Shown in pieces: positions 27,601 through 35,922 of a stretch of 64,000 nt of DNA. Numbering within the stretch: the stretch's first letter is position 1; every line of letters begins with the position of its first letter. The notes beneath the pieces were generated by a model, which saw nothing but the letters and a program-made list of their open reading frames with translations, made no database searches and was not told the DNA's origin. The translations under genes were made by a program, and so were the position numbers. This DNA is from Gammaproteobacteria bacterium (lineage in GTDB: Bacteria; Pseudomonadota; Gammaproteobacteria; Pseudomonadales; Pseudohongiellaceae), in NCBI GenBank assembly GCA_041395725.1, contig JAWKZW010000001.1, forward strand, positions 4,284,501-4,348,500. The letters run 5' to 3'.

Positions 27601-28613
27601 AGAACTTCCCCGGCTAGCTGCCCGGCCCGCCTACTTTATTCTGTACTATGGCACAACAAATCACACACAGAGTGTCTGGGAATTGAAAATACAAAGCTCC
27701 GTCATCCCCGATCGATCAGTTTCGCTGGCTCAGTTGTGTGATTGCGAGTTGAGCGTGCTGCTGATGCACTTATTCAGTACGCTTTCGCCAGCAGTCTCTC
27801 ATCCGGTCATTGTTCATCTGCAAACTGGCTATGACACTTGCAATTCCTATAGTCTCGGCGTTGAGGGGCAGGCGCCTGACGGCATTTCTCAGATAAGACA
27901 GGGTCACCCTGTCGACAAGGACGAGATGAGACAGCGCCGGGATGCCTTGTCGCGACTCAACTGCCTCGCAACCCAGTTTCTGGTAGTTCCTGGCAATATC
28001 CTGAATAAACGAATTGAGAATAGTGGGTTTCGACAGCTCTGTAGAAATTGTCCGGTGCCGGGTACCTATCAAACGCGACCGTTCCACCGCGAGGTCGCCC
28101 AGACAGCGTCTCAGCTGCACGTGATGATTGGGGATTGCCATCATCACCTGATAAATCGCCTCAGTGCTCTGTCGACAGAGACTCTCAACACTCGACCAGA
28201 GGAAGTCCAACTCGTAGTTGTTGTTGCCTTTGCTCTGATTCCCTGTGCATGAACGGTATTGGCTGCCCATAGTATTTTTACACCGGTGTGGCTGACCCGG
28301 ACCGAAGCTGGGCCAGAGAAGAAAAATGAGTGAGGATCAGTGAGCAGGCGCCCGTTGCCAGTGTTCGTATAACAAGCCCGGTCACGACTCACTCTTACCC
28401 TTTACCAGACTATTCCTTGATATTGGGTGCAAAGGTCAGGCCAGGTTCTGGCGCCGAGATTCTCTTGTGTTTATCAGCGGCTCCCTGGATTAGCAGGGAA
28501 CTAACTAGCGGCCTGACCGTTAGACTATGAAATATCTACGTTCGAATTGTCAATTTTACAACCAGCGATTCAGCTGTGGAATTAACAGGAGGCCCTTACC
28601 CGGGGACCACTAC
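27601..28613. other. long intergenic region, no supported gene
   Basis: About 1 kb. Several open frames exist on both strands (for example 27770-28270 on minus and 27521-28252 on plus) but they overlap each other, lack ribosome binding sites and show no recognisable family; they may be gene debris. Confidence 0.4.
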
Positions 28614-29963
28614 ATGAATACAATCGACATGCTTCTTGCCATCGATGACCACGCGACCAGCAGTCTGATTCACGCCCAAGCTGAGCAGCTTGGCTACAAA
28701 ATCAGAAAACACGACACCATGGAACTACAGAACCTGACGGCTGAAAATTTGAATGTGGTTCTCGCAATTATCCAGATTGACGGCCTGTCCAGTAGTGAAA
28801 TTGAACTGATCATGGATAAATATCTGGGCGCCGACGCATTCCTCATTATGATCAGTGAAGGAACGACATCAATACCTGTCAGCTGGGAGCATTCGTGCGG
28901 TACGATTTTTCATATGCTGCTCCCACTTGACATCAATTATGTTGTCAGCATGCTGAGGGAGATCTGGCTGGAGGTTGAGAAGCGCAATGCCCAGAACAAT
29001 GAAAAAAAAACCCTCCTGGGTGCACTGAATCAACTGGGACCGCTGTGTGGCTCCTCTCCACCCATGATGGAACTGTTCAAAACCATCAGAAAAGTGGCAC
29101 GTACGAATGCCAGCGTCCTGATCACTGGAGAAACCGGCACGGGTAAAGAACTTGTGGCCAGGGCGATTCACGGACTGAGCGACAGACATGATCAACCGTT
29201 GATGACCCTGAATTGCGGCGCAATAGCATCAGAACTGATCGAAAGCGAACTCTTTGGGCACAAAAAGGGTTCTTTTACCGGGGCCTTGCAGACCACAGCC
29301 GGAATTTTTGAACAGGCACGCGGTGGTACCCTGTTCCTGGATGAAATCGGTGAAATGCCAGCGAGCCAACAAGTTCATCTGCTAAGGGTGTTGGAATCCG
29401 GAGATTTTAAAAAAGTGGGGAGCCAAACGGCTCAGCACGCCGACGTGCGGATTATCGCCGCTACCAACAGTGACCTGACGGAAGCCATCAACTCGGGCAG
29501 GTTCAGGGAAGATTTGTTCTACAGACTTGCCCAATTTCCCGTTGAGGTCCCACCCTTGCGTCTTCGCGGTGAGGACATCGAGGGGCTGGCAAGCCAATTC
29601 CTTGCCAGCCGGAATGCCGAAGAACGGACTAATATTGGTATTTCAGATGCCGCTATTGACAAGCTGAAAGGCTACACGTGGCCAGGAAATGTTCGAGAAC
29701 TGAAACATGCAGTTGAGCGTGCTTACATACTTGCTGACCACACAATCGAATCGAAGCATCTGGCCATGAAAGAGGTGGAGACCAGGATTCCGGCGCTGAA
29801 AATTCCATCCGGCATGCCCCTCGCCTCACTGGAAAAAGCGGCAATACTGCAATCACTACGTCAACATGAAGGTAACAAGCGATCTTGCGCCCAGTCGCTG
29901 GGTATAAGCGTAAAGACGCTCTACAACAAACTGGAGAGGTATAGCCAGGAATCACCAGGCTGA
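28614..29963 (+). CDS. sigma-54 activator with degenerate receiver domain
   Basis: About 449 residues. The N-terminal 120 residues have receiver-like periodicity, but the phospho-acceptor position is not Asp (VVLAIIQIDGL). The AAA+ domain is complete: GETGTGKELVARA, ELFGHKKGSFTGA (sigma-54 contact loop with Ser), GGTLFLDEIGEM and WPGNVRELKHAVERAY. The C-terminus is a Fis-type helix-turn-helix (EGNKRSCAQSLGISVKTLYNKLERY). No kinase gene is adjacent. It stands in the middle of a group of genes with sigma-54-type promoters and is their likeliest activator along with GlrR. The frame is open to 28527; the ATG at 28614 fits the domain start. Confidence 0.85.
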   Translation: MNTIDMLLAIDDHATSSLIHAQAEQLGYKIRKHDTMELQNLTAENLNVVLAIIQIDGLSSSEIELIMDKYLGADAFLIMISEGTTSIPVSWEHSCGTIFHMLLPLDINYVVSMLREIWLEVEKRNAQNNEKKTLLGALNQLGPLCGSSPPMMELFKTIRKVARTNASVLITGETGTGKELVARAIHGLSDRHDQPLMTLNCGAIASELIESELFGHKKGSFTGALQTTAGIFEQARGGTLFLDEIGEMPASQQVHLLRVLESGDFKKVGSQTAQHADVRIIAATNSDLTEAINSGRFREDLFYRLAQFPVEVPPLRLRGEDIEGLASQFLASRNAEERTNIGISDAAIDKLKGYTWPGNVRELKHAVERAYILADHTIESKHLAMKEVETRIPALKIPSGMPLASLEKAAILQSLRQHEGNKRSCAQSLGISVKTLYNKLERYSQESPG

Positions 29964-30102
29964 GTCCGGCCATCCATTACGCTGCATCGTCCCTGTCGTT
30001 TCCAGAGCGCCTGTGTTCGGCAAGGATCGCAATCGAATGGTGATGCAACGATATCAGCACCAACTCCAAGGCTGCGTTACCTGCTTATGGATCAGATCAT
30101 CG
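29964..30102. other. intergenic region between convergent genes
   Basis: Short stretch between the sigma-54 activator and the lipoprotein gene on the other strand; no clear terminator. Confidence 0.3.
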
Positions 30103-30390
30103 TCAGCGGCCCAGGTCTTCGGCCGCCTCTTCGGCCTCATCGGCTGCATCCTCGGCAGCGTCCATCAGTTCATTAGCGGCCTGATCCACTTCCTGACCCA
30201 GCTCTTCTAACGGCCCGCCACCACTCAACTCGTCAGTAGCCTCTTCCGCTTCATCGAAGGCTGCCTCAGTAGCATCACCCAGTTCGTCAGCCGCCCGGTC
30301 AATATCCTGACCCACCTGCTCCGCCGGGCCACTGTCATCGCTACAGGCAAAAAGAGCCGAAGCAAGTAAAACCACCATAAAATGTTTCAT
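30103..30390 (-). CDS. small Ala/Glu/Asp-rich lipoprotein
   Basis: The 95-residue protein has signal MKHFMVVLLASALFAC with lipobox LFAC. The mature part is an acidic helical heptad-like sequence (DIDRAADELGDATEAAFDEAEEATDELSGGG... LMDAAEDAADEAEEAAEDLG) with a two-fold internal repeat around EELGQEVDQAANEL. It resembles Lpp- or YqjD-like tethered helices but no family is recognised. It follows the UPF0391 gene on the same strand (131-bp gap) and may share its sigma-54 promoter. A much longer open frame upstream is not real. Confidence 0.75.
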   Translation of the reverse strand: MKHFMVVLLASALFACSDDSGPAEQVGQDIDRAADELGDATEAAFDEAEEATDELSGGGPLEELGQEVDQAANELMDAAEDAADEAEEAAEDLGR

Positions 30391-30521
30391 GAGAATACTC
30401 CATCCGTAATAAGAACAAATATCACTAAGATTAGTAAATAAAATGTGGAAATAGGCCTCCACTGCTGACCGCGAGACGTTCAAATTGTAACTCGCTGGCG
30501 CAGAAACCTGGGACGGTAATC

Positions 30522-30695
30522 CTAGATTGGCGGCTTTCCCCGGACTGCTTTGGCGACCAGCGCGATAATCAGCAACACGAAAAAAATCAGGAAAAGAATC
30601 TGCGCAATTCCCGAAGCAGCACCCGCAATACCTGTAAATCCGAACAACGCCGCCACAATAGCGATAATAAGAAACATAAGTGCCCAGCCCAACAT
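30522..30695 (-). CDS. UPF0391 (DUF1328) small membrane protein
   Basis: A 57-residue protein, MLGWALMFLIIAIVAALFGFTGIAGAASGIAQ..., with two hydrophobic helices, matches the DUF1328/YtjA family over its whole length. AAGGAG lies six bases before the ATG. Family members are stress-associated and of unknown function. A sigma-54-type promoter lies about 85 bases upstream on the same strand. Confidence 0.88.
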   Translation of the reverse strand: MLGWALMFLIIAIVAALFGFTGIAGAASGIAQILFLIFFVLLIIALVAKAVRGKPPI

Positions 30696-30778
30696 AATTA
30701 CTCCTTCTTAACTTAACGATTGAAAAACCAGAATGAAATCGATCGCAAATTGCAGATCGCTGTTTCATTAAGTCATCC

Positions 30779-30794
30779 AGCCAAAAGCATGCCA
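30779..30794 (-). promoter_or_regulatory. possible sigma-54 promoter of the UPF0391 gene
   Basis: On the minus strand TGGCATGCTTTTGGCT has GG and GC at exact -24/-12 spacing. Predicted start near 30768, about 73 bases before the ATG. Confidence 0.55.
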
Positions 30795-30858
30795 ACTTTT
30801 CCCCAACTCCGTCGCACCGTTAACTGCTGGAGACTTCGCGCGCTTTTTAATGCTTCTT

Positions 30859-31125
30859 TAGGGAATCTCTGAGCAATTATGGAATCGCTTTGCGGGAATC
30901 TGTCGGGCGTCACTGCAAGGCGTCGTGTGCAGGGAATGGCCCAGCCCTTGCCAGGCGCGACAACGCCGCAGCGGGGCCGGACAGGCACCGCCCGAAGGGG
31001 CTTTCAGGCTAGTCCACTGCCTTCATTGCCTCGCCTTGACAGGCCGACGCATACCGGCGCCAAGGCGCCTTGTCAGGGACTTCGCCTTAAAGCCAAGGCG
31101 ATTCCATAATCTGGCCGGGTTCCTA
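30859..31125 (+). repeat. 265-bp structured dispersed repeat, copy A
   Basis: The left end GGAATCTCTGAGCAATTATGG and the right end form an imperfect inverted pair. Inside are the same landmarks as in copies B and C: a GGAATCTGTCGGGCG start, a nested hairpin around GTCGTGTGCAGGGAA, CCGCCCGAAGGGGCTTTCAG, and CTTGACAGGCCGACGCATACC. No protein is encoded. It has the same orientation as copy B, and the two flank the CsbD remnant. Confidence 0.75.
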
Positions 31126-31302
31126 AGTGAAGGGCCATGTCATATCAATTACTCAAATCAGTTTGCATCGAATTTCTTTCAAACTAATCGGAAATTAATT
31201 CCCGAATTCTGAAATCGAATCGCTCAGGTTCAAACCCGGGCACTATCTGCATTATGCAGCAACGCTCTGTCAGCAGGTTCTTTATCTGAAATGGCCACAA
31301 CC

Positions 31303-31318
31303 TGGCACGAATCTGGCA
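31303..31318 (+). promoter_or_regulatory. sigma-54-type promoter of the CsbD remnant
   Basis: TGGCACGAATCTGGCA: GG and GC at exact spacing, one mismatch to TGGCACG-N4-TTGCA. It is homologous to the site in front of the intact csbD-like gene at 41917. Confidence 0.55.
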
Positions 31319-31356
31319 TTTCCCTTATTGAACCAGAAATGAAGGAGGATTCAGTA

Positions 31357-31593
31357 ATGCTTAACTGCGACATCATTGAAGGAAAATGGAGGCAGCTGAA
31401 ATGGAAAGCGAAACGGAAATGGGGCAAGCCCACGTACGCGGGAGTTGGCAGGGTTGATGGTTCCAGCGATGAAATGGGCGTAGCACCACTTAGTCTCCTA
31501 CTGTTTCACGGCACCAGAAGGAGCACTCCTTTTGTTTCATGGCACCAGAAGGAGCACTCCTTTAAACATGCTCAGAATAACTGCCAGAAATGA
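31357..31593 (+). pseudogene. decayed CsbD-family gene
   Basis: The first 44 residues (MLNCDIIEGKWRQLKWKAKRKWGKPTYAGVGRVDGSSDEM) align with the intact CsbD-like protein encoded at 41972 (MLNSDIIEGKWKQLKGKAKQEWGKLTDDELEKINGSSEEL). After that the frame goes into unrelated sequence containing a tandem 31-bp repeat. GAAGGAGG precedes the ATG. The promoter is still present, so a truncated peptide could be made. Confidence 0.75.
31503..31564. repeat. tandem direct repeat, 2 x 31 bp
   Basis: Two adjacent units of GTTTCAYGGCACCAGAAGG plus AGCACTCCTTTT differ at two positions. The repeat sits in the decayed 3' part of the CsbD remnant. Confidence 0.85.
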
Positions 31594-31730
31594 CATTAAC
31601 AGCTAAGGCTTTGCGACAAGACTTTGCGACAGCCACTCGCTCTGAAGAACATGAATCGATAGCTTTAAAGAGGCCGACAGGTGTCTGCGCCCTCTCCTTC
31701 CGAAGAGGACGGAGCAACAAATAAAGCCAA

Positions 31731-31995
31731 GGAGCCTCTCATTTATTACCACAACGCTCTGCGGGAGTCTGTCGGGCGCTACAGTCACACGTCGTGCGCA
31801 GGGAAGGGTCATTCCCCTGCCTGGCGCGACATCGATGCAGTGGCGCCCGACAGGCCCCGCCCGAAGGGGCTTTCAGACAAGCCCGCTGGTTTCGCTGCAC
31901 TGCCTTGACAGGCCGACGCATGCCGGCGTCCATGCGCCTTGCCAGCGAACTCCTCTGCAGGCCAGAGCATTGTGGTAATTAATCAGAAGCTCCCT
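31731..31995 (+). repeat. 265-bp structured dispersed repeat, copy B
   Basis: Ends are GGAGCCTCTCATTTATTACC and the near-inverse GGTAATTAATCAGAAGCTCC. The interior has GTCGGGCGC/GCGCCCGAC and nested CGCAGGGAA/TTCCCCTGCC arms and a second arm around CGACGCATGCCGGCGTCCATG. It is the inverse orientation of copy C at 43610-43873. Noncoding. Confidence 0.8.
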
Positions 31996-32075
31996 GAAGT
32001 AGTTGCGTCAGACATCCTGGCAGCCACCCAACCGCACCAGACAGGTTAACCTGGAGGTTAACAAGGAAAGGCATT

Positions 32076-32786
32076 ATGCCATTACGAAGAACTGCTCTTT
32101 GCAGCTTACTGGCACTGAGTCTGATACCCGCTGCCGCCCAGGCGGCCGAGGAAATCAGCTACAGCTTTTTAGAAATTGACTACATCGCCCAGGACATCGA
32201 TGGAAACGGTGAAGGCAATGTTTTCGACAACTTTGTCGAAGACTTTGAGGACGGAGATGGATACGGATTCAAGGGCTCCATCAGCCTGGGAAGCAATTTT
32301 TTTATTTTCGGCAATTACGCCAGAACTGATTCGGAATACACATTTATTGCTGATGATGGACTCTTGATCCCCGACGATCAGGATGTCATCACTTTACGGC
32401 TTGGAGGTGGCTTTCATGTCCCGATGTCGACTTCCACGGACCTGGTTGTCCGGGGCGCCTACATGGATGTCGATTTTGGCGATTACAATCTTGGCGCCAC
32501 TGAAAACAGCGACATCAACAGTGATGACGACCTGGAGGATGCTATTCGAGACCTGAACGACGATAGCAGTGACGGATACTTCGCCGACGTCGGGATACGA
32601 TCACAGATCACGGATTGGCTTGAACTGGGCGGTGGTGCCCGCTATACAGATCTGGATACAGGCGATGATCTGGCTATCTTTGGTAACGCCCTGGTTGAAA
32701 CAGGTGGGAATTTTGGAATCAGCATCGGCGCGGATTTTTATGACGATCTGACCACTTATGCAATTGGCCTGCGCTACTCATTTTAG
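32076..32786 (+). CDS. outer-membrane beta-barrel protein
   Basis: The 236-residue protein has a signal peptide (LCSLLALSLIPAAAQA|AEE) and an alternating hydrophobic/aromatic pattern through a barrel of about eight strands, ending in TYAIGLRYSF with the terminal Phe typical of outer-membrane insertion. The loops are unusually rich in Asp (DIDGNGEGNVFDN, DIDSDDDLED), hinting at cation binding. AAGGAAAGG precedes the ATG. Likely porin-like or OmpW/OmpX-type; the subfamily is unknown. Confidence 0.82.
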   Translation: MPLRRTALCSLLALSLIPAAAQAAEEISYSFLEIDYIAQDIDGNGEGNVFDNFVEDFEDGDGYGFKGSISLGSNFFIFGNYARTDSEYTFIADDGLLIPDDQDVITLRLGGGFHVPMSTSTDLVVRGAYMDVDFGDYNLGATENSDINSDDDLEDAIRDLNDDSSDGYFADVGIRSQITDWLELGGGARYTDLDTGDDLAIFGNALVETGGNFGISIGADFYDDLTTYAIGLRYSF

Positions 32787-32815
32787 GGAACCTCCGATTA
32801 ATTAGGTTTCACGAC
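32785..32815. repeat. terminal motif of the 265-bp repeat family
   Basis: TAGGGAACCTCCGATTAATT, followed by AGGTTTCACGACTCTTGAT, is a solo end sequence. The second part is also found directly after repeat copy C (43875), so the two loci share a flank. Confidence 0.45.
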
Positions 32816-32926
32816 TCTTGATAGACATAAAACCGGGACCGTACCGACTTTAAAGAGTCAGCTGATCCCATTTCCGTATCAGCTCAGCGCAGCTAAGGTA
32901 AACCACAAAAAGAGGAGATTTTAACT

Positions 32927-33322
32927 ATGAAACTTACTAACCAGAAGCGACTAAAGACCGCATCGGCTTTCATGCTTGTCGCCTGCATTATCATAACGGG
33001 TGTGCGCGTTCCCATGGCCGCCGCTGATATCGTCACTTCCACTCAACTGGCAGAGCAGACACAGATTTCCGAGCAGCGCGACCGGGTCAATAGCCTTCTG
33101 GCTCGAACCGATGTTATGGCGCAACTATCCCAACTTGGCGTAAATCCGACCGATCTGAAGCAGCGTGTCGACGTACTAACGGATCAGGAAGTCAGAGAAC
33201 TGCAGCAACGAATAGATGAGCTTCCGGCCGGGGGCAGCATCCTGGGTGTCGCGATTGGCTTGATCGTGATTTTTCTACTGCTGGATATGGCCGGAGCAAC
33301 AGACGTCTTTCCTGATGTCTGA
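32927..33322 (+). CDS. PA2779-family protein
   Basis: The 131-residue protein has an N-terminal signal/anchor (ASAFMLVACIIITGVRVPMAAA), a helical central part (QLAEQTQISEQRDRVNSLLARTDVMAQLSQLGVNPTDLKQRVDVLTDQEVRELQQRIDELPAGG) and a C-terminal membrane helix (ILGVAIGLIVIFLLLDMAGATDVFP). This is the PA2779 family, which is always next to a PA2778-like cysteine peptidase, as here (26-bp gap). Function unknown. Confidence 0.88.
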   Translation: MKLTNQKRLKTASAFMLVACIIITGVRVPMAAADIVTSTQLAEQTQISEQRDRVNSLLARTDVMAQLSQLGVNPTDLKQRVDVLTDQEVRELQQRIDELPAGGSILGVAIGLIVIFLLLDMAGATDVFPDV

Positions 33323-33348
33323 CAGTCGTATAAGCGTCACAGCAAGTC

Positions 33349-34323
33349 ATGCAACGGAAAATACGCAATCGCCTGACGGCCCTGTTATTCGCAGGGCTGC
33401 TCTGTGCCTGCCATGCTACGCCGCAAACCGACAGCCTCGATAGAGATTGGCCGGAGCTATTGGCAGATTCTTCCACGATTGACGAATTGCCTTTCTTCCC
33501 CCAGGAACAATACCAGTGTGGACCAGCAGCACTGGCTACAGTCCTAAACGCAAGTGGGTTGGCAGTCCTGCCGGAAGATCTTGTGAGTCAGGTATACGTA
33601 CCCGGCCGCCGTGGTAGTTTTCAGGCTGAAATGGCAGCGACGGCGCGAACTAGGGGCAGAATCGCTTATCAACTACAACCGCACCTGTCGGTACTCTTCC
33701 GTGAGGTGAGCGCCGGGAATCCGGTGCTGGTTCTGCAAAACCTCGGACTCGAGAGCCTTCCGAAATGGCATTTCGCCGTACTGAAAGGCTATGATCGCGC
33801 CAGTAATCAGGTTATCCTGAACTCGGGCGTTACGGAAAATTACCGTGTCCGATTGCGAATTTTTGAGCGAACCTGGACTCGAGCTGATCGCTGGGCCGTC
33901 ACGACTACATCACCGGACACGCTACCTGCGACCGCCGAGCCTGATAAGTATTTCCAGAGCCTGGTTGACCTGGAACACAGTAACTCCGACTTTGACACTT
34001 TGTATTTTGCTTACCAGCATTCCTTGGAAAAATGGCCTACACATAGAGAATTACTGATGGGGCAAGGTAATTTATTGCTCCGGAATGGCCTGCACCGGCT
34101 GGCTATCAGCAGCTATCGCACTCTGTTGGTCGCGCATCCAAAGTTCGGTCCAGCACACAACAACCTCGCGCACAGTCTGGTTAAGACTGGACAATTCGAT
34201 GCAGCCAGAAAACATGCTCTGATTGCAATCCAGTTTAGTGATCAGTATGTGGAGATTTACAGAAGAACCCTGATGGAAATTTCAACACTCGAGTCAAGCG
34301 GCTCTCACCAGCCCAATTTCTGA
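33349..34323 (+). CDS. PA2778-family cysteine peptidase lipoprotein with TPR
   Basis: The 324-residue protein is a lipoprotein (lipobox LCAC, Cys21). The C39-like peptidase domain has Cys57 in QYQCGPAALATVL and His141 in KWHFAVLKGYD. The C-terminal 120 residues carry TPR-like helices (YRTLLVAHPKFGPAHNNLAHSLVKTGQFDAARKHALIAIQ). Probably processes or anchors an envelope substrate, perhaps its PA2779 partner. That is inference from conserved pairing. Confidence 0.85.
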   Translation: MQRKIRNRLTALLFAGLLCACHATPQTDSLDRDWPELLADSSTIDELPFFPQEQYQCGPAALATVLNASGLAVLPEDLVSQVYVPGRRGSFQAEMAATARTRGRIAYQLQPHLSVLFREVSAGNPVLVLQNLGLESLPKWHFAVLKGYDRASNQVILNSGVTENYRVRLRIFERTWTRADRWAVTTTSPDTLPATAEPDKYFQSLVDLEHSNSDFDTLYFAYQHSLEKWPTHRELLMGQGNLLLRNGLHRLAISSYRTLLVAHPKFGPAHNNLAHSLVKTGQFDAARKHALIAIQFSDQYVEIYRRTLMEISTLESSGSHQPNF

Positions 34324-34683
34324 CAAAATGAAATGGGATTTTGTCAGGTTGACATCGCCCCTTATTTTTCACCTGGTCTACTCGACTCCTTAACGGTACT
34401 TAGCAATAAACGATAGTCTGCCGAACATATCCTATGTCTCTTCTTTGAACGACTCAAGCCGCTCTATCCCGGGCTACCAAGTTAAGGACAAGCCGCGTGC
34501 CAGAAATAGAGATCCTATCTGAGAAGATCTGTTAGTCGTTCCAGAACCCTTCCCATTACGCTTTCCTACCAGCAAATGCAAAACAGGCTCGAACAGCTCA
34601 GGGCACCGATAGACATGGCCCGGTCGGTGATACGGAAGCCGCAGTACTGGCTGGACAATACCGCCGCATCCAACTTGCTGAGT

Positions 34684-34708
34684 CAAAAAACCCCCGCGAA
34701 GCGAGGGT
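34684..34708 (-). terminator. terminator of the EF-hand gene
   Basis: On the minus strand CCCTCGC-TTC-GCGGGGG is followed by TTTTTT. It lies 68-92 bases after the stop at 34776. Confidence 0.8.
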
Positions 34709-34775
34709 TAAAGGGCTTTTCAGCCCTGGGGACCGACGCGCCCTCCCTGGCATCGAAAGCAACAAAGGCGCAGAA

Positions 34776-35105
34776 TCAGTTGCCGGCCTGTGCGTTATGT
34801 TGCAACAGCTGCACAATAATATGGTAGTCAGATTCGTCGACAGCCGATGCGTCATCGCCGTCGTTTCCCGGGGTGAGATTCAGGCCGGCAATAGAGTTTT
34901 CTGCTTCGCCCCTGCTGACAACACCATCGTCGTTAGCATCGTTGATGTTAGCACCAGGCAGTGCTTCAGCGGCCTCGTCAGCGTTCAGCACACCGTTGTC
35001 ATTATTGTCTGCATCCTTAAAACTGGCTATTTCTTCCTGTTGCGCCAAGACTGGAAATGCAGCAGCTAAAGCCAGCGGTAAGATTGATTTAATCAGTGTT
35101 TTCAT
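34776..35105 (-). CDS. secreted EF-hand (calcium-binding) protein
   Basis: The 109-residue protein has a signal peptide (LPLALAAAFPVLA|QQ). Two EF-hand loops follow: DADNNDNGVLNADE (about 31-44) and DANDDGVVSRGE (about 56-67). They fit the DxDxDG...E calcium-loop rule. The C-terminus is acidic. A near-perfect sigma-54 promoter lies 79 bases upstream and a terminator downstream, giving a compact monocistronic unit. Confidence 0.85.
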   Translation of the reverse strand: MKTLIKSILPLALAAAFPVLAQQEEIASFKDADNNDNGVLNADEAAEALPGANINDANDDGVVSRGEAENSIAGLNLTPGNDGDDASAVDESDYHIIVQLLQHNAQAGN

Positions 35106-35183
35106 GTCACTCCTCCATATTTCGAATTGGAAAATTAATTCCGGGTCGTTTAAATAGTGGGATCTGACCCTTGTAGAAGCAGG

Positions 35184-35199
35184 AGCAAACGTCGTGCCA
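35184..35199 (-). promoter_or_regulatory. sigma-54 promoter of the EF-hand gene
   Basis: On the minus strand TGGCACGACGTTTGCT matches the consensus TGGCACG-N4-TTGCW at every fixed position. Predicted start about 35173, 68 bases before the ATG. Confidence 0.75.
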
Positions 35200-35922
35200 C
35201 TTTACAGACCGGCCTGGAGGCCGCATCATCAGAACACCCTGAAAAAGAAGCGGAGATTCCGGTCCCCCGAACCTGTCGTCAAAACCCATCATTTTGATGC
35301 GTATCTCGCTAACTCTTTGGAATACGGGTATTTGTATGTCGGGTGAAACCAACACGGGCGAAGAACGATGGGTGCTGCAGGACCCGGCTCATTATTGACC
35401 CCGAGCCTCAAGGCATTATAAGTTCAGGCTGGCGAAGCGGGAGCACTGACAGAGGGAAACTTGGTGTCGGACTTCAAAACAAGACCAAGGACACGCGCAG
35501 CAGACCCTTCGCATATGCGAATTCTGGAAAAGAAACCTGCACGAGTGGCAACATATTTTAAAAACGAGAAGACCCGATATGCAGCTTGGCAGATATATTT
35601 TTTACCGGGATAATAGTGCCGTCTGCGTTTTTAGCAGGGTCGCCGGGCTTGAGGAGCTAGTTGTCGATGAAAAACTTATGGTTCTCCAGAAGTCCCGATA
35701 GATGCTCTGCTGGTAGTCGGTCGCCTATCATCTAGCTCGGCAACGGCATACTTCGGAGATACCGCCAATTCTTCCTATCGGCTGTTTCGTGATAACCTTT
35801 CTACAATTCGGCGGCAGTCCGGCAATAACTGATATACCGGCACTATAATTCTGGCCTCCCGTCCCTGCGGCAGGCAAAGCCGAATCACCTAATTCAATGC
35901 TGCTACAGGATAAGAATTCAGC
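35200..35922. other. intergenic region with a possible small gene fragment
   Basis: About 720 bases. A 40-codon frame at 35579-35701 (plus; MQLGRYIFYRDNSAVCVF...) lacks a good ribosome binding site and ends early; it may be a fragment. Nothing else is supported. Confidence 0.35.

Noticed and set aside
27521..28252. 243-codon plus-strand open frame and the overlapping minus-strand 166-codon frame
   Set aside because: They overlap each other, lack ribosome binding sites, and the first starts inside a partial copy of the repeat family.
30103..30795. 230-codon version of the lipoprotein gene
   Set aside because: The upstream part runs across the UPF0391 gene in another frame; the lipoprotein signal begins at 30390.
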